A stretch of 64,000 nt of DNA from Amycolatopsis alba DSM 44262 (GTDB lineage: Bacteria; Actinomycetota; Actinomycetes; Mycobacteriales; Pseudonocardiaceae), in the NCBI RefSeq assembly GCF_000384215.1, contig NZ_KB913032.1, positions 5,786,588 through 5,850,587 of the forward strand, in the 5' to 3' direction. Positions 1-12,275 of the stretch are shown piece after piece. The position numbers and the translations under genes were made by a program. Each line of letters begins with the position of its first letter. The stretch's first letter is position 1. The notes beneath the pieces were generated by a model. It searched no databases and was not told the origin of the DNA. It was given only the letters and a program-made list of their open reading frames with translations.

Positions 1-3831
<3,831 letters not shown>

Positions 3832-3836
<5 letters not shown>

Positions 3837-3861
3837 AAGATGTTACGCATCCACTCTACAG
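3832..3861 (+). other. 3' arm of the 23S rRNA processing stem
   Basis: Reverse complement of 672-700 apart from a small bulge. It closes the pre-23S helix together with the 5' arm. Confidence 0.9.
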
Positions 3862-3915
3862 CTCTGAAACACCACACTGTTTGTGGGAACAAACGAGTGT
3901 GTGTTGTTTCGTAGT

Positions 3916-4033
3916 GTTTCGGTGGTTATAGCGTCAGGGAAACGCCCGGTCCCATTCCGAACCCGGAAGCTAAGCCTGACAGCGCCGATGGTACTGCAAC
4001 CGAAGGGTTGTGGGAGAGTAGGACACCGCCGGA
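3916..4033 (+). rRNA. rrf: 5S ribosomal RNA
   Basis: A ~118-nt 5S rRNA. The diagnostic core GGTCCCATTCCGAACCCGGA (3948-3967) and AAGCTAAGCC follow, and the terminal helix pairs GGTGG near 3921-3925 with CACCGCC near 4024-4030. It is the last gene of the rRNA operon. Ends are approximate. Confidence 0.95.
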
Positions 4034-4043
4034 CTAACTTCAG

Positions 4044-4103
4044 GACAGGGTCCTGACCAGGGTCGAGAACCTCTGACAGGTTCTCCCCGGTCAGGGCCCT
4101 GTC
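4044..4103 (+). terminator. rRNA operon terminator
   Basis: GACAGGGTCCTGACC at 4044-4058 pairs with GGTCAGGGCCCTGTC at 4089-4103, with one mismatch region. A second hairpin sits inside (GAGAACCT 4065-4072 with AGGTTCTC 4078-4085). A short T-rich tail (TCTTTTC) follows. This is the expected strong intrinsic terminator after 5S. Confidence 0.88.
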
Positions 4104-4190
4104 TCTTTTCATGTCCACGGACGGACTAGAATGGTCCGTTGGCTCGCCCGACGGGTGGGCTCAAGTGTCGAAAACTTTTTCAATAGTGGC

Positions 4191-4196
4191 AGGAGG
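4191..4196 (+). promoter_or_regulatory. Shine-Dalgarno site that fixes the start of the TPR gene
   Basis: AGGAGG lies four bases before GTG 4201. The in-frame upstream ATG at 4111 sits directly on the T-tail of the rRNA terminator and has no such site. Confidence 0.75.
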
Positions 4197-4200
4197 CCAG

Positions 4201-6120
4201 GTGTCCGAGTTCGGTCGACGTGACTCAGATGATGGCGCGTCCGGCCGGTCGGGTCGCCGGGACGACAGTCCCCGCGGAGGCCGGTCTGACGCGCAGCGAG
4301 GTGACCGGCGCGGTTCCGCCGGCGGCAGGCAGGACCGGGGCGGCCGTGACGGCGGCTACCAGGGCCGCCCGCGCCGTGACGACCGTGGCGCCCGCGGTAC
4401 GAGCAGCTACTCCGGCAAGCCCGCGCGCAGTGGCGACGGTCCTCGTGACCAGCGCTCCGGTGGCGGCCGGTTCGCCGGAGCGGGACGTGACGACAGCCGT
4501 CCGCGCTACAACAACGACGACCGCCGGGGCTCCGGCGACCGTCGTGACGACCGGTCCGGTGGTCGCGACAACGACCGTCGGGCAGGCGGCTACCGGTCCG
4601 ACGACCGCCGGGACAGCCGCAGCGGCGGCGACAACCGGGGCGGCTACCGTTCGGACGACCGTCGTGACAGCCGTGGCAGCGACAACCGCGGTGGTTACCG
4701 GTCCGACAACCGGGACAGCCGGGACAACCGCGGCGGTGACCGTGGTGGGTACCGCTCCGACAGCCGGGACAACCGCGGCGGTGACCGTGGTGGGTACCGC
4801 TCCGACAGCCGCGACAGCCGTGGTGGCGACCGCGGCGGGTACCGCTCGTCCGAAAGCCGTCCCGAGCGCCGTTACGACAACCGCTCCGACAGCAGGTCCG
4901 ACAACCGCTCGGACAGCCGTTCCGAAGGCCGGTACGAGAAGCGTTCCGACAGCCGCCCGGCACGTTCCGGCTACGGCTCGGACAACCGCGGCCGCTCCGA
5001 CGACCGCCCGTCCGGCAACCGTTACGAAGGACGCCCCCAGAGCAAGTCCTACGGCGACCGCGACAACCGTGACAACAGGGGCGGCGACGACCGACGTCCG
5101 TCCTACCGCGACGACCGCGGTGGCTCCCGTTCCGGCGGCTACAACGGCGACCGTGACAACCGCCGTGACGACCGCCGCGGCCCCTCTTCGGGCGACCGCC
5201 GTCCCAGCAGCGGTGGAAGCTACGAGCGCAAGTCCTACGGCGACCGTGACAGCCGTGACAGCCGTGACAACAGGGGCGGCGACGACCGGCGTCCGTCCTA
5301 CCGTCCGTCCGGAGACCGTCCGGAGAAGCGGTACGACGACAAGCGTGGCGACCGTCCCCAGCGTGACCGTTCCGAGGGCCGCAAGGACTTCCGTTCCTCG
5401 CCGCGCGTCGACGACCGGCCGGTCGACGACGAGACCTTGGCGCGCGAGCTGCTTTCGGCTCCGGAGCTGCCCGAGGGCATCGAGTTCTCCGATCTCGACG
5501 AGGAGGTCCGCCGGGAACTCCGCACGCTGCCCAAGGCGCTCGCGGAAACCGTCGGCAAGCACCTTGTCGCGGCCGGCGGCCTCGTCGACGAAGACCCCGA
5601 AGCCGCGATGGAGCACGCCAAGTACGCGAAGGCCAAGGCGTCGCGGGTCCCGATCGTCCGTGAGGCGCTCGGCCTGGTCGCCTACCACGCCGGCAACTGG
5701 TCGGAGGCCCTTTCCGAGCTGCGGGCCGTCCGCCGGATGACCCGGACCGACGACCACATCGCGATCATCGCCGACGCGGAGCGTGCCATCGGCCGCCCGG
5801 AGCGGGCACTCGACCTCGCGAAAGAAGTCAACAAGGAGAGCCTGTCCAAGGCGACCCAGATCGAACTCGCGATCGTCGCGGCGGGCGCGCGGCGCGACCT
5901 CGGCCAGCTGGACGCCGCCGTCGTCTCCCTCCAGGGCGACGACCTCAAGGCGGAGAAGCGCGACCCGTGGAGCGCCCGGCTGTTCTACGCCTACGCCGAC
6001 AACCTCGCCGCCGCCGACCGCAAGGACGAGGCGATCCGCTGGTTCCTCAACGCGGCAGAGGCCGACGAGGAGGACGAGACCGACGCCGCCGAGCGCGCCG
6101 CGGAGCTCACGAATGGCTGA
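4201..6120 (+). CDS. TPR protein with a ~400-residue RGG/RDD-rich disordered N-terminus
   Basis: The C-terminal ~230 residues, from about residue 408, form a helical TPR-like domain with SRVPIVREALG and AYHAGNWSEALSELRAVRR. They correspond to the small TPR protein at this position in mycobacteria (Rv1691). In front lie ~400 residues made almost only of R, D, G, S, N and Y, with many RGG and RDNRGGDRGGYRSD copies, as in RNA-binding or phase-separating RGG proteins. I chose GTG 4201 (639 aa) because of the AGGAGG site. The stop overlaps the next start by 8 bp, so the gene probably leads the operon that runs to recN. An exact 45-bp DNA duplication sits in the disordered part. Function is unknown; RNA binding is inference from composition. 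Confidence 0.88.
   Translation: MSEFGRRDSDDGASGRSGRRDDSPRGGRSDAQRGDRRGSAGGRQDRGGRDGGYQGRPRRDDRGARGTSSYSGKPARSGDGPRDQRSGGGRFAGAGRDDSRPRYNNDDRRGSGDRRDDRSGGRDNDRRAGGYRSDDRRDSRSGGDNRGGYRSDDRRDSRGSDNRGGYRSDNRDSRDNRGGDRGGYRSDSRDNRGGDRGGYRSDSRDSRGGDRGGYRSSESRPERRYDNRSDSRSDNRSDSRSEGRYEKRSDSRPARSGYGSDNRGRSDDRPSGNRYEGRPQSKSYGDRDNRDNRGGDDRRPSYRDDRGGSRSGGYNGDRDNRRDDRRGPSSGDRRPSSGGSYERKSYGDRDSRDSRDNRGGDDRRPSYRPSGDRPEKRYDDKRGDRPQRDRSEGRKDFRSSPRVDDRPVDDETLARELLSAPELPEGIEFSDLDEEVRRELRTLPKALAETVGKHLVAAGGLVDEDPEAAMEHAKYAKAKASRVPIVREALGLVAYHAGNWSEALSELRAVRRMTRTDDHIAIIADAERAIGRPERALDLAKEVNKESLSKATQIELAIVAAGARRDLGQLDAAVVSLQGDDLKAEKRDPWSARLFYAYADNLAAADRKDEAIRWFLNAAEADEEDETDAAERAAELTNG
4721..4810 (+). repeat. Exact 45-bp tandem duplication inside the TPR gene
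   Basis: Positions 4721-4765 and 4766-4810 are identical and encode RDNRGGDRGGYRSDS twice. A third, diverged unit follows at 4811-4855. The array keeps the reading frame and points to expansion of the disordered region by slippage or unequal crossover. Confidence 0.93.
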
Positions 6121-7102
6121 CGCCCTGTCGGCCGGGTACGACGCGGTCCTGTTCGACCTCGACGGCACGGTCTATCACGGCAGCAAGGTGGTCCCTGGCG
6201 CACCGGAAGCACTCCGGGCGCTCCGGGACCACGGCACCGCCGTCCGGTGGGTGACGAACAACGCCTCCAAAGCGCCCGCTGAGGTCTCCGCGCATCTGGA
6301 GGCACTCGGGCTCCCCGCGACCCCCGACGAGGTCCACACGAGCTCTCAGGCCGCCGCCGCCCTGCTGGGCGAGCGGCTGCCTCAGGGCACTGTGGTGCTC
6401 GTCGTGGGCACGGAGTCCCTGGTCGCCCAGATCGAGTCGGCGGGGCTGCGGACGGTCCGGGAAGCCGGTCCGGACGTGGCGGCCGTCGTACAAGGACACT
6501 CCCCGGAGAACACCTGGGCCGCTCTCGCGGAGGCGTGTCTCGCCATCCGCGCGGGCGCGCTATGGGTGGCGACCAACGTCGACGCGACCCTGCCGACCGA
6601 ACGCGGTCTGCTGCCGGGCAACGGGTCGATGGTGGCCGCGCTGCGCACCGCCACCGGCGTCGAACCGCTGGTGGCAGGCAAACCGGCGCCGTTGCTGTTC
6701 ACCACGGCGGCGCGGGACGCGGGTGCGGAGCGCTCGCTCGTCGTGGGTGACAGGCTGGACACCGACATCGAGGGCGCGGTCGCGGCCGGGCTCGACGCGC
6801 TCTGCGTTCTGACCGGTGTCGCCGACGCGACGTCCTTGCTGAAGGCGCGGCCCGAGGAGCGTCCGCGCTACCTCGCGGCGGACCTGTCCGGGCTGAGCAG
6901 CCGGGCGGACCTGCTCGAGGTCGGGCCCAAGGACGGCTGGCGGGTCACCGCGCAGGGCGACGTTCTCGAGGCCGAAGGTGAAGGCGACGCCCTCGACCTG
7001 CTGCGCGCGTTGTGCGCGGTGGCCTGGGAGTCGGAGATCACCGAGGTCCGTGGTGTGGGCGACACCGCCCGCGCCGCGCTCGGCGAGCTGCGCCTCGCCT
7101 GA
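6113..7102 (+). CDS. HAD-IIA family phosphatase (NagD/Gpp-like)
   Basis: A 329-aa haloacid-dehalogenase hydrolase. Motif I is DLDGT with nucleophile Asp15 and acid/base Asp17. Motif II is WVTNNAS, and the C-terminal GKPAPLLF and VVGDRLDTDI segments supply the conserved Lys and the Mg-binding acids. By position and type it matches M. tuberculosis Rv1692, described as a glycerol-3-phosphate phosphatase in phospholipid recycling; the substrate here is inferred from that. ATG 6113 lies inside the end of the preceding gene (8-bp overlap). The in-frame extension to 5783 only reads the preceding gene in another frame. The last ~70 residues form an extra small C-terminal region. Confidence 0.92.
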   Translation: MADALSAGYDAVLFDLDGTVYHGSKVVPGAPEALRALRDHGTAVRWVTNNASKAPAEVSAHLEALGLPATPDEVHTSSQAAAALLGERLPQGTVVLVVGTESLVAQIESAGLRTVREAGPDVAAVVQGHSPENTWAALAEACLAIRAGALWVATNVDATLPTERGLLPGNGSMVAALRTATGVEPLVAGKPAPLLFTTAARDAGAERSLVVGDRLDTDIEGAVAAGLDALCVLTGVADATSLLKARPEERPRYLAADLSGLSSRADLLEVGPKDGWRVTAQGDVLEAEGEGDALDLLRALCAVAWESEITEVRGVGDTARAALGELRLA

Positions 7103-7124
7103 CCAGCGCTGCTAACTTGGTGGG

Positions 7125-7358
7125 GTGCAAGACCACTTCCACCCCGTTCCGCGACCCCCGGTTCCCGGCCCGCCGCCGGTGCCGGGGCCGCCGCCGGACC
7201 AGTTCGCGCAGCAGGACACGGATCCCCGTGCCGGGATCGACGAAGCCGTGGCCGGTCTCGACGACCTGACCGCGCTTCCGCTCTCGGAGCACGTCGAACG
7301 TTTCGAAGCCGTGCACACCGAGCTGACGGTGGCACTGTCCACCATCGACAAGGTCTGA
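7125..7358 (+). CDS. Small conserved protein (Rv1693-like), proline-rich N-terminus
   Basis: A 77-aa protein starting with GTG 7125. The first ~25 residues are a proline run, and the rest is a short acidic helical segment ending LSTIDKV. It sits between the HAD phosphatase and tlyA, exactly where mycobacteria carry the small gene Rv1693, with 22 bp and 4 bp gaps. Function is unknown; gene order and codon bias support it as a real gene. Confidence 0.8.
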   Translation: MQDHFHPVPRPPVPGPPPVPGPPPDQFAQQDTDPRAGIDEAVAGLDDLTALPLSEHVERFEAVHTELTVALSTIDKV

Positions 7359-7362
7359 CCGC

Positions 7363-8178
7363 GTGCCCAAACGCGCCCGCCTGGACGCGGAGCTCGTCCG
7401 GCGGGGTCTGGCCCGCTCCCGTGAGCAGGCGTCCGCGCTGATCGCCGAAGGCAAGGTCACCGTCCGCGGGATGGTGGCCACCAAACCCGCGACCGGGGTC
7501 GAGTCCGGCGCGCCGATCGTGGTGCGCGACGGCGACGATCCCGGCTGGGCCTCCCGAGGCGCGCACAAACTGCTCGGCGCGCTCGAAGCCTTTACCTCGC
7601 AAGGTCTTTCCACCGAGGGAAAGCGCTGCCTCGACGCGGGCGCCTCGACCGGAGGCTTCACCGATGTCCTGCTGCGCAACGGCGCCGCCACGGTGATCGC
7701 CGCCGACGTCGGCCGCGGCCTGCTGGACTGGCGCCTGCGCACGGACGACCGCGTGGTCGTCCTCGACAAGACGAACGTCCGCAACCTGACCCCGGAGGAC
7801 CTCGGCGGCCAGGTCGACCTCGTGGTCGGGGACCTCTCGTTCATCTCGCTCAAACTCGTGCTGCCCGCGCTGGCGGCCTGCGCGCGGGACGGCGCCGATC
7901 TGGTGCCGATGGTGAAACCGCAGTTCGAGGTCGGCAAGGACCGGCTCGGCAGCGGCGGCGTCGTCCGTGACCCGGAGCTGCGGGCCGAATCGGTGCTGGG
8001 CGTGCTCGCCGAGGCCGAGAAGCTGGACCTGCGCCTGCGCGGCGTCGTGGCGAGCCCGCTTCCAGGGCCGTCCGGGAACGTCGAATACTTCGTCTGGCTT
8101 ACCCGTGGGGCGGGGGAGACCCTCGGCACCGACGCCGAGCGGCTCGTGCGCACCGCAGTCCTGGAGGGACCCCAATGA
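7363..8178 (+). CDS. tlyA: TlyA-type rRNA 2'-O-methyltransferase (16S/23S)
   Basis: A 271-aa protein with an N-terminal S4 RNA-binding domain (about residues 3-60) and an RrmJ/FtsJ-like methyltransferase fold. The SAM-binding glycine loop reads DAGASTGGFTD and the later motifs include DLSFISLK and MVKPQFE. TlyA family enzymes methylate C1409 of 16S and C1920 of 23S rRNA and determine capreomycin sensitivity in mycobacteria. GTG 7363 starts 4 bp after the preceding stop, and the end overlaps nadK by 4 bp (ATGA). The TlyA identity is secure; the exact target nucleotides are family knowledge. Confidence 0.95.
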   Translation: MPKRARLDAELVRRGLARSREQASALIAEGKVTVRGMVATKPATGVESGAPIVVRDGDDPGWASRGAHKLLGALEAFTSQGLSTEGKRCLDAGASTGGFTDVLLRNGAATVIAADVGRGLLDWRLRTDDRVVVLDKTNVRNLTPEDLGGQVDLVVGDLSFISLKLVLPALAACARDGADLVPMVKPQFEVGKDRLGSGGVVRDPELRAESVLGVLAEAEKLDLRLRGVVASPLPGPSGNVEYFVWLTRGAGETLGTDAERLVRTAVLEGPQ

Positions 8179-9086
8179 GCGATCGCGAGGTACTGCTGGT
8201 CGTGCACCCGGACCGGGACGCGACACGGGACGCGGCACGCGAGGTGTCGGCCCGGTTCGCCAAGGCCGGTGTGCGGCTGCGCGTGCTCGACGAGGACGTC
8301 CGGGAGATGCTGGAGGCGGACGGCGGGATCGGCGCGCCCTGCACGGTCATGGCGCCGGAGCAGGACCCGGCCGCCGGCACCGAGCTGGTGTTCGTGCTCG
8401 GCGGCGACGGCACGCTGCTGCGGGCCGCGGAACTGGCGAGGCCGAACGGCGTCCCGGTGCTGGGCGTCAACCTGGGCAGGGTCGGGTTCCTCGCCGAGGC
8501 CGATTCGGACAAGCTCGCCGACACCGTCCAGCGCGCTGTCGACGGCGACTACCAGGTCGAAGAGCGGATGACCGTCGACGTCGTGGTCAGTGTCGACGGC
8601 GAGGAGACCGTCCACACGTGGGCGCTCAACGAGGCCAGCGTCGAGAAGAGCTCGCGTGAGCGGGTGCTGGACGCGCTCATCGAGGTCGACGGAAGGCCCG
8701 TGTCGTCCTTCGGTTGCGACGGCGTCCTGTGCGCCACTCCGACCGGTTCGACGGCGTACGCGTTCTCCGCGGGCGGTCCGATCATCTGGCCGGACGTCCA
8801 GGCACTGCTGGTGGTCCCCAGCAACGCGCACGCGATGTTCTCCCGGCCGCTGGTCGTCTCCCGCGACTCGGAGATCACCGTCGCCATCGATCCGGACGGC
8901 TCGTCCGCCGTCCTGACCTGCGACGGATCGCGGACCTTCGATCTTCCCGCCGGTGCGACCGTGCGGGTCACCTGTGGCCGGGTGCCGGTGCGGCTGATCC
9001 GGTTGTGGGAAGGCCCGTTCACCGACCGGCTGGTGCACAAGTTCTCGTTGCCGATCAAGGGCTGGCGGGAGCGACACGCCCGCTGA
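8175..9086 (+). CDS. nadK: NAD kinase
   Basis: A 303-aa ATP/polyphosphate-NAD kinase. The family signature GGDGT is in LGGDGTLLRAAE, followed by the NE motif (ALNEAS) and the glycine-rich TPTGSTAYAFSAGG loop. It phosphorylates NAD+ to NADP+ in the cytosol. It is translationally coupled to tlyA through ATGA and precedes recN, the tlyA-nadK-recN order shared by many actinobacteria and firmicutes. A palindrome follows the stop. Confidence 0.96.
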   Translation: MSDREVLLVVHPDRDATRDAAREVSARFAKAGVRLRVLDEDVREMLEADGGIGAPCTVMAPEQDPAAGTELVFVLGGDGTLLRAAELARPNGVPVLGVNLGRVGFLAEADSDKLADTVQRAVDGDYQVEERMTVDVVVSVDGEETVHTWALNEASVEKSSRERVLDALIEVDGRPVSSFGCDGVLCATPTGSTAYAFSAGGPIIWPDVQALLVVPSNAHAMFSRPLVVSRDSEITVAIDPDGSSAVLTCDGSRTFDLPAGATVRVTCGRVPVRLIRLWEGPFTDRLVHKFSLPIKGWRERHAR

Positions 9087-9091
9087 CGGAT

Positions 9092-9135
9092 GTCCTGAAA
9101 GGGCCTTTGAAGACAACTTTCGTCGTCAAAGGCCC
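9092..9135 (+). repeat. Intergenic palindrome after nadK
   Basis: GGGCCTTTGA (9101-9110) pairs with TCAAAGGCCC (9126-9135). The left side opens with GTCCTGAA (9092-9099), the same word that opens the palindromes at 38929 and, with one extra G, those at 27885 and 49312. It could act as a weak terminator or be a dispersed repeat; there is no T tract. Confidence 0.7.
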
Positions 9136-9190
9136 GTTCACGACGTGCCGGGTGCGGGAATGGTCGGGGTGGGCCGCTACGGTGGGCGTC

Positions 9191-10987
9191 GTGCTGGCCG
9201 AGATGCGCATCCAGGGCCTCGGAGTCATCGAGGACGCCCTGCTGGAACTGCACGCGGGCTTCACCGTGGTCACCGGTGAGACGGGTGCGGGCAAGACGAT
9301 GGTCGTCAGCGGGTTGCACCTGCTCTCCGGCGGCCGAGCCGAAGTGTCCAAGGTGCGGACGGGAATGCTGAAGGCCTTCGTGGAAGGCCGGTTCGAGCTG
9401 GGCGGTGCCGAGGGCGCCACCCGGATCGTCACCGATGCCGGGGCGGAGGTCGACGAGGACGGCAGCGTCATCGCGCTGCGCGCGGTTTCGGTCGACGGCC
9501 GGTCCCGCGCCCACCTCGGCGGCCGTTCGGTGCCGGTCGGTGTGCTGGCCGACCTGTCCGAGCAGCTGATCGCGGTCCACGGGCAGAACGATCAGCTCCG
9601 GCTGCTGCGGCCCGCCGAGCAGCGCGCGGTGATCGACCGGTTCGCCGGCGAGGCCGTCACCGAACCGCTCGAGCAGTACCGCGCGGTGCGCGACGAATGG
9701 CTCGCCGTCGTCGCCGAGCTGACCGAGCGATCGACTCGTTCCCGTGAGATGGCCCAGCAGGCCGATCTGCTGCGCCACGGGCTCACCGAGATCGACGCCG
9801 TCGCGCCCGAACCCGGCGAGGACACCGAGCTCACCGAGCAGATCAAGCGGCTCGCCGCGGTCGACGAGCTGCGCGGGGCCGCGAGCGCGGCGCACGCCGC
9901 CGTCGCCGGATCGCCGGACGGGGATCCGGACGTGCCCGGCGCGCTGGGGCTGATCGGCGAGGCGACGCGGCACCTGACCGGTTCCGAGGACGCCGTGCTG
10001 CGTGAACTAGGTCCCCGGCTGGACGAAGCCTCGGTGCTGCTGTCCGAAGTGGGCGCCGAGCTGGGCAGCTACCTCGAAACGCTCGACGCCGACCCGGCGC
10101 TGCTGGAGAAGGTGCTCGCGCGCCAGGCCGATCTGAAGCGGCTCACCCGCAAGTACGCGGCCGATGTGGACGGTGTGCTCGCCTGGGCCGACGACGCCCG
10201 CCGCCGGATGTCCACGATGGACACCTCCGAGGAGGCGCTGGCCGAGCTGGCCAAACGTCGTGACGAACTCGCGACGACGCTGGCCGAGCACGCCCTCCGC
10301 CTGTCGGAGGCGCGGGTCGAGGCCGCCGCCGAGCTGGCCGAGGCGATCACTTCCGAGATGTCCGGGCTCGCCATGGGGCAGGCGGAGATCGAGATCACCG
10401 TCGAGCGGCGCACCGTGGACGAGAGCGACTCGCACGCGGTGAAGGTCGAAGGCAGGCTCGTGCACGCCGGTCCCGACGGGGTCGACGACGTCGAGCTGCT
10501 GCTGCGCGCGCACAACGGCGCACCGCCGCTTCCGGTGCACAAGGCCGCTTCCGGCGGTGAGCTTTCGCGCGTGATGCTGGCGATCGAGGTCGTCCTCGCC
10601 CATGCGGACACCGTGCAGACGCTGGTGTTCGACGAGGTCGACGCCGGGGTCGGCGGCCGCGCGGCGGTCGAGATCGGCAGGCGGCTCGCGCGGCTGGCGC
10701 GCAGTCACCAGGTCCTGGTGGTCACGCACCTGCCGCAGGTGGCCGCGTTCGCCGATCAGCATCTGGTGGTGGACAAGGGCACCAGCGGCGGGGTGACCCG
10801 CAGCGGGGTGCGCGTGCTCAAGCAGTCGGAGCGCGTCGTCGAACTCGCGCGGATGCTCGCCGGAATGGAAAGCACCGAGACCGGCCGGGCGCACGCGGAG
10901 GAATTGCTCGCCGTCGCCGAGGCCGACAAGAGCGCGCCGGACAAGCCGAAGGCTCGTCGCGGCGGAAAGCGAAAGAAGTCGAAATAG
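9191..10987 (+). CDS. recN: DNA repair ATPase RecN
   Basis: A 598-aa SMC-like protein of normal RecN length. The Walker A motif GETGAGKTM is near residue 30, long charged helices form the short coiled coil in the middle, the ABC signature is ASGGELSRVMLA, and Walker B is VFDEVDAG near the C-terminus. RecN holds broken DNA ends for recombinational repair. I chose GTG 9191 (VLAEMRIQG), which matches the usual family N-terminus; the frame stays open upstream into nadK only by chance. The tail is very basic (RRGGKRKKSK). Confidence 0.95.
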   Translation: MLAEMRIQGLGVIEDALLELHAGFTVVTGETGAGKTMVVSGLHLLSGGRAEVSKVRTGMLKAFVEGRFELGGAEGATRIVTDAGAEVDEDGSVIALRAVSVDGRSRAHLGGRSVPVGVLADLSEQLIAVHGQNDQLRLLRPAEQRAVIDRFAGEAVTEPLEQYRAVRDEWLAVVAELTERSTRSREMAQQADLLRHGLTEIDAVAPEPGEDTELTEQIKRLAAVDELRGAASAAHAAVAGSPDGDPDVPGALGLIGEATRHLTGSEDAVLRELGPRLDEASVLLSEVGAELGSYLETLDADPALLEKVLARQADLKRLTRKYAADVDGVLAWADDARRRMSTMDTSEEALAELAKRRDELATTLAEHALRLSEARVEAAAELAEAITSEMSGLAMGQAEIEITVERRTVDESDSHAVKVEGRLVHAGPDGVDDVELLLRAHNGAPPLPVHKAASGGELSRVMLAIEVVLAHADTVQTLVFDEVDAGVGGRAAVEIGRRLARLARSHQVLVVTHLPQVAAFADQHLVVDKGTSGGVTRSGVRVLKQSERVVELARMLAGMESTETGRAHAEELLAVAEADKSAPDKPKARRGGKRKKSK

Positions 10988-11090
10988 TACCGGTCAAGAC
11001 CGTGTAGCCCGATCCGGTGTGGGTTAATCGGCGTGTTTTCATCGGCGTGGCGGACGCAGAAGGCCGCGCGGATTTGTCACTATCGGTCGC

Positions 11091-12275
11091 ATGAAGCTCA
11101 CCGGCTTGCTCACGCGTAACCAAGAGACCCTGCCTGGGATCATTGGCGTCGCCAGGGTCGACAGGCGCACGCGCGAGCTGCTCCGCCGGTTGAGCCCCGG
11201 CGACATCGTCGTCCTCGACCAGCTCGATCTCGACCGGTCGACGGCCGATGCCTTGGTGGAGGCCGAAGTCGCCGCGGTGGTGAACGCGTCGCCGTCGATC
11301 TCCGGCCGGTTTCCCAACCTGGGCCCGGAGATCCTGCTCGAAGCGGGGATCCCGCTGGTCGATTCGGTCGGCGGCGAACTGCTGCGCAAGGTGAAGGACG
11401 GCACGAAACTCCGCCTGCACGAGGGCGTCGTCTACATCGGTGAGCGGCAGCTCGGATCGGGGATCCAGCAGACGCGCGAGAGCGTCGCGGATCAGATGAT
11501 CGAGGCCAAGGCCGGGATGTCCACCCAGCTGGAGGCGTTCTCCGCGAACACGATCGAGTTCCTGCGCCGGGAACGCAGTCTCATCCTCGACGGCGTCGGC
11601 GTTCCGGAGATCCGGGTTCCGCTGCGCGACCGGCACGCCCTCGTGGTCGCGGGCGGCAACGGGCACGCCGAAGACCTCAAGAAGCTGAAGAAGTACATCT
11701 CCGAGCACCGGCCGGTGCTGATCGGTGTCGATGCCGGGGCCGACACCCTGCGAGCGCAGGGATATCAGCCGGACGTCATCGTCGGCGACCCGCACGGGAT
11801 CGGCGCGGAAACGCTGCGGAGCGGCGGCGAGGTCGTCGTCCCGGCGCAGCCGGACGGGCACGCGCCGGGTGTCGAGCGCATCCAGGACCTCGGGATCGGC
11901 GCGGTCACCTTCCCCGCGACGGGCAACGCCGAGGATCTGGCGCTGCTGCTGGCCGACGCGCACGAGGCGAGCCTGGTGGTCACCGTCGGTTTCCAGGCGA
12001 CGTTGCGGGAATTCCTCGACCACGGCCGGTCCGGGTCGAACCCGTCGACGTTCCTCACCAGGCTCAAACTCGGCACGAAACTGGTCGACGGCAAGGCGGT
12101 CGCGACCCTGCACCGCAGCCGGGTGTCCATCGGCGCCATCGTCCTGCTGGTCGTGGCGACCTTGGTGGCCGTCGCGGCCGCGCTGCTGGTCTCGGACGTC
12201 GGTTCGGTCTACCTCGACTGGATCCGCGAGACCTGGAACTCGTTCATCGCCTGGGGCAAGGGACTTTTCACGTGA
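11091..12275 (+). CDS. steA: SteA-like cell-separation protein
   Basis: A 394-aa protein. The middle contains a thiamin-pyrophosphokinase-like fold (VAGGNGHAEDLKKLKKY, GVDAGADTLRAQG, VGDPHG), and the C-terminus has one membrane helix near residues 343-365 followed by a short tail. It corresponds to Rv1697 and to Corynebacterium SteA, which acts with SteB in daughter-cell separation. It overlaps the next gene by 4 bp (GTGA), which supports a SteA-SteB pair. Catalytic kinase activity is doubtful. Confidence 0.88.
   Translation: MKLTGLLTRNQETLPGIIGVARVDRRTRELLRRLSPGDIVVLDQLDLDRSTADALVEAEVAAVVNASPSISGRFPNLGPEILLEAGIPLVDSVGGELLRKVKDGTKLRLHEGVVYIGERQLGSGIQQTRESVADQMIEAKAGMSTQLEAFSANTIEFLRRERSLILDGVGVPEIRVPLRDRHALVVAGGNGHAEDLKKLKKYISEHRPVLIGVDAGADTLRAQGYQPDVIVGDPHGIGAETLRSGGEVVVPAQPDGHAPGVERIQDLGIGAVTFPATGNAEDLALLLADAHEASLVVTVGFQATLREFLDHGRSGSNPSTFLTRLKLGTKLVDGKAVATLHRSRVSIGAIVLLVVATLVAVAAALLVSDVGSVYLDWIRETWNSFIAWGKGLFT

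Noticed and set aside
4225..6168. A 647-codon open frame on the minus strand and a 506-codon frame on the plus strand over the TPR gene
   Set aside because: Both are by-products of the GC-rich GNC/CGN codons in the RGG/RDD region. Their products are Ala/Val/Thr runs without domains, and they lack ribosome sites.
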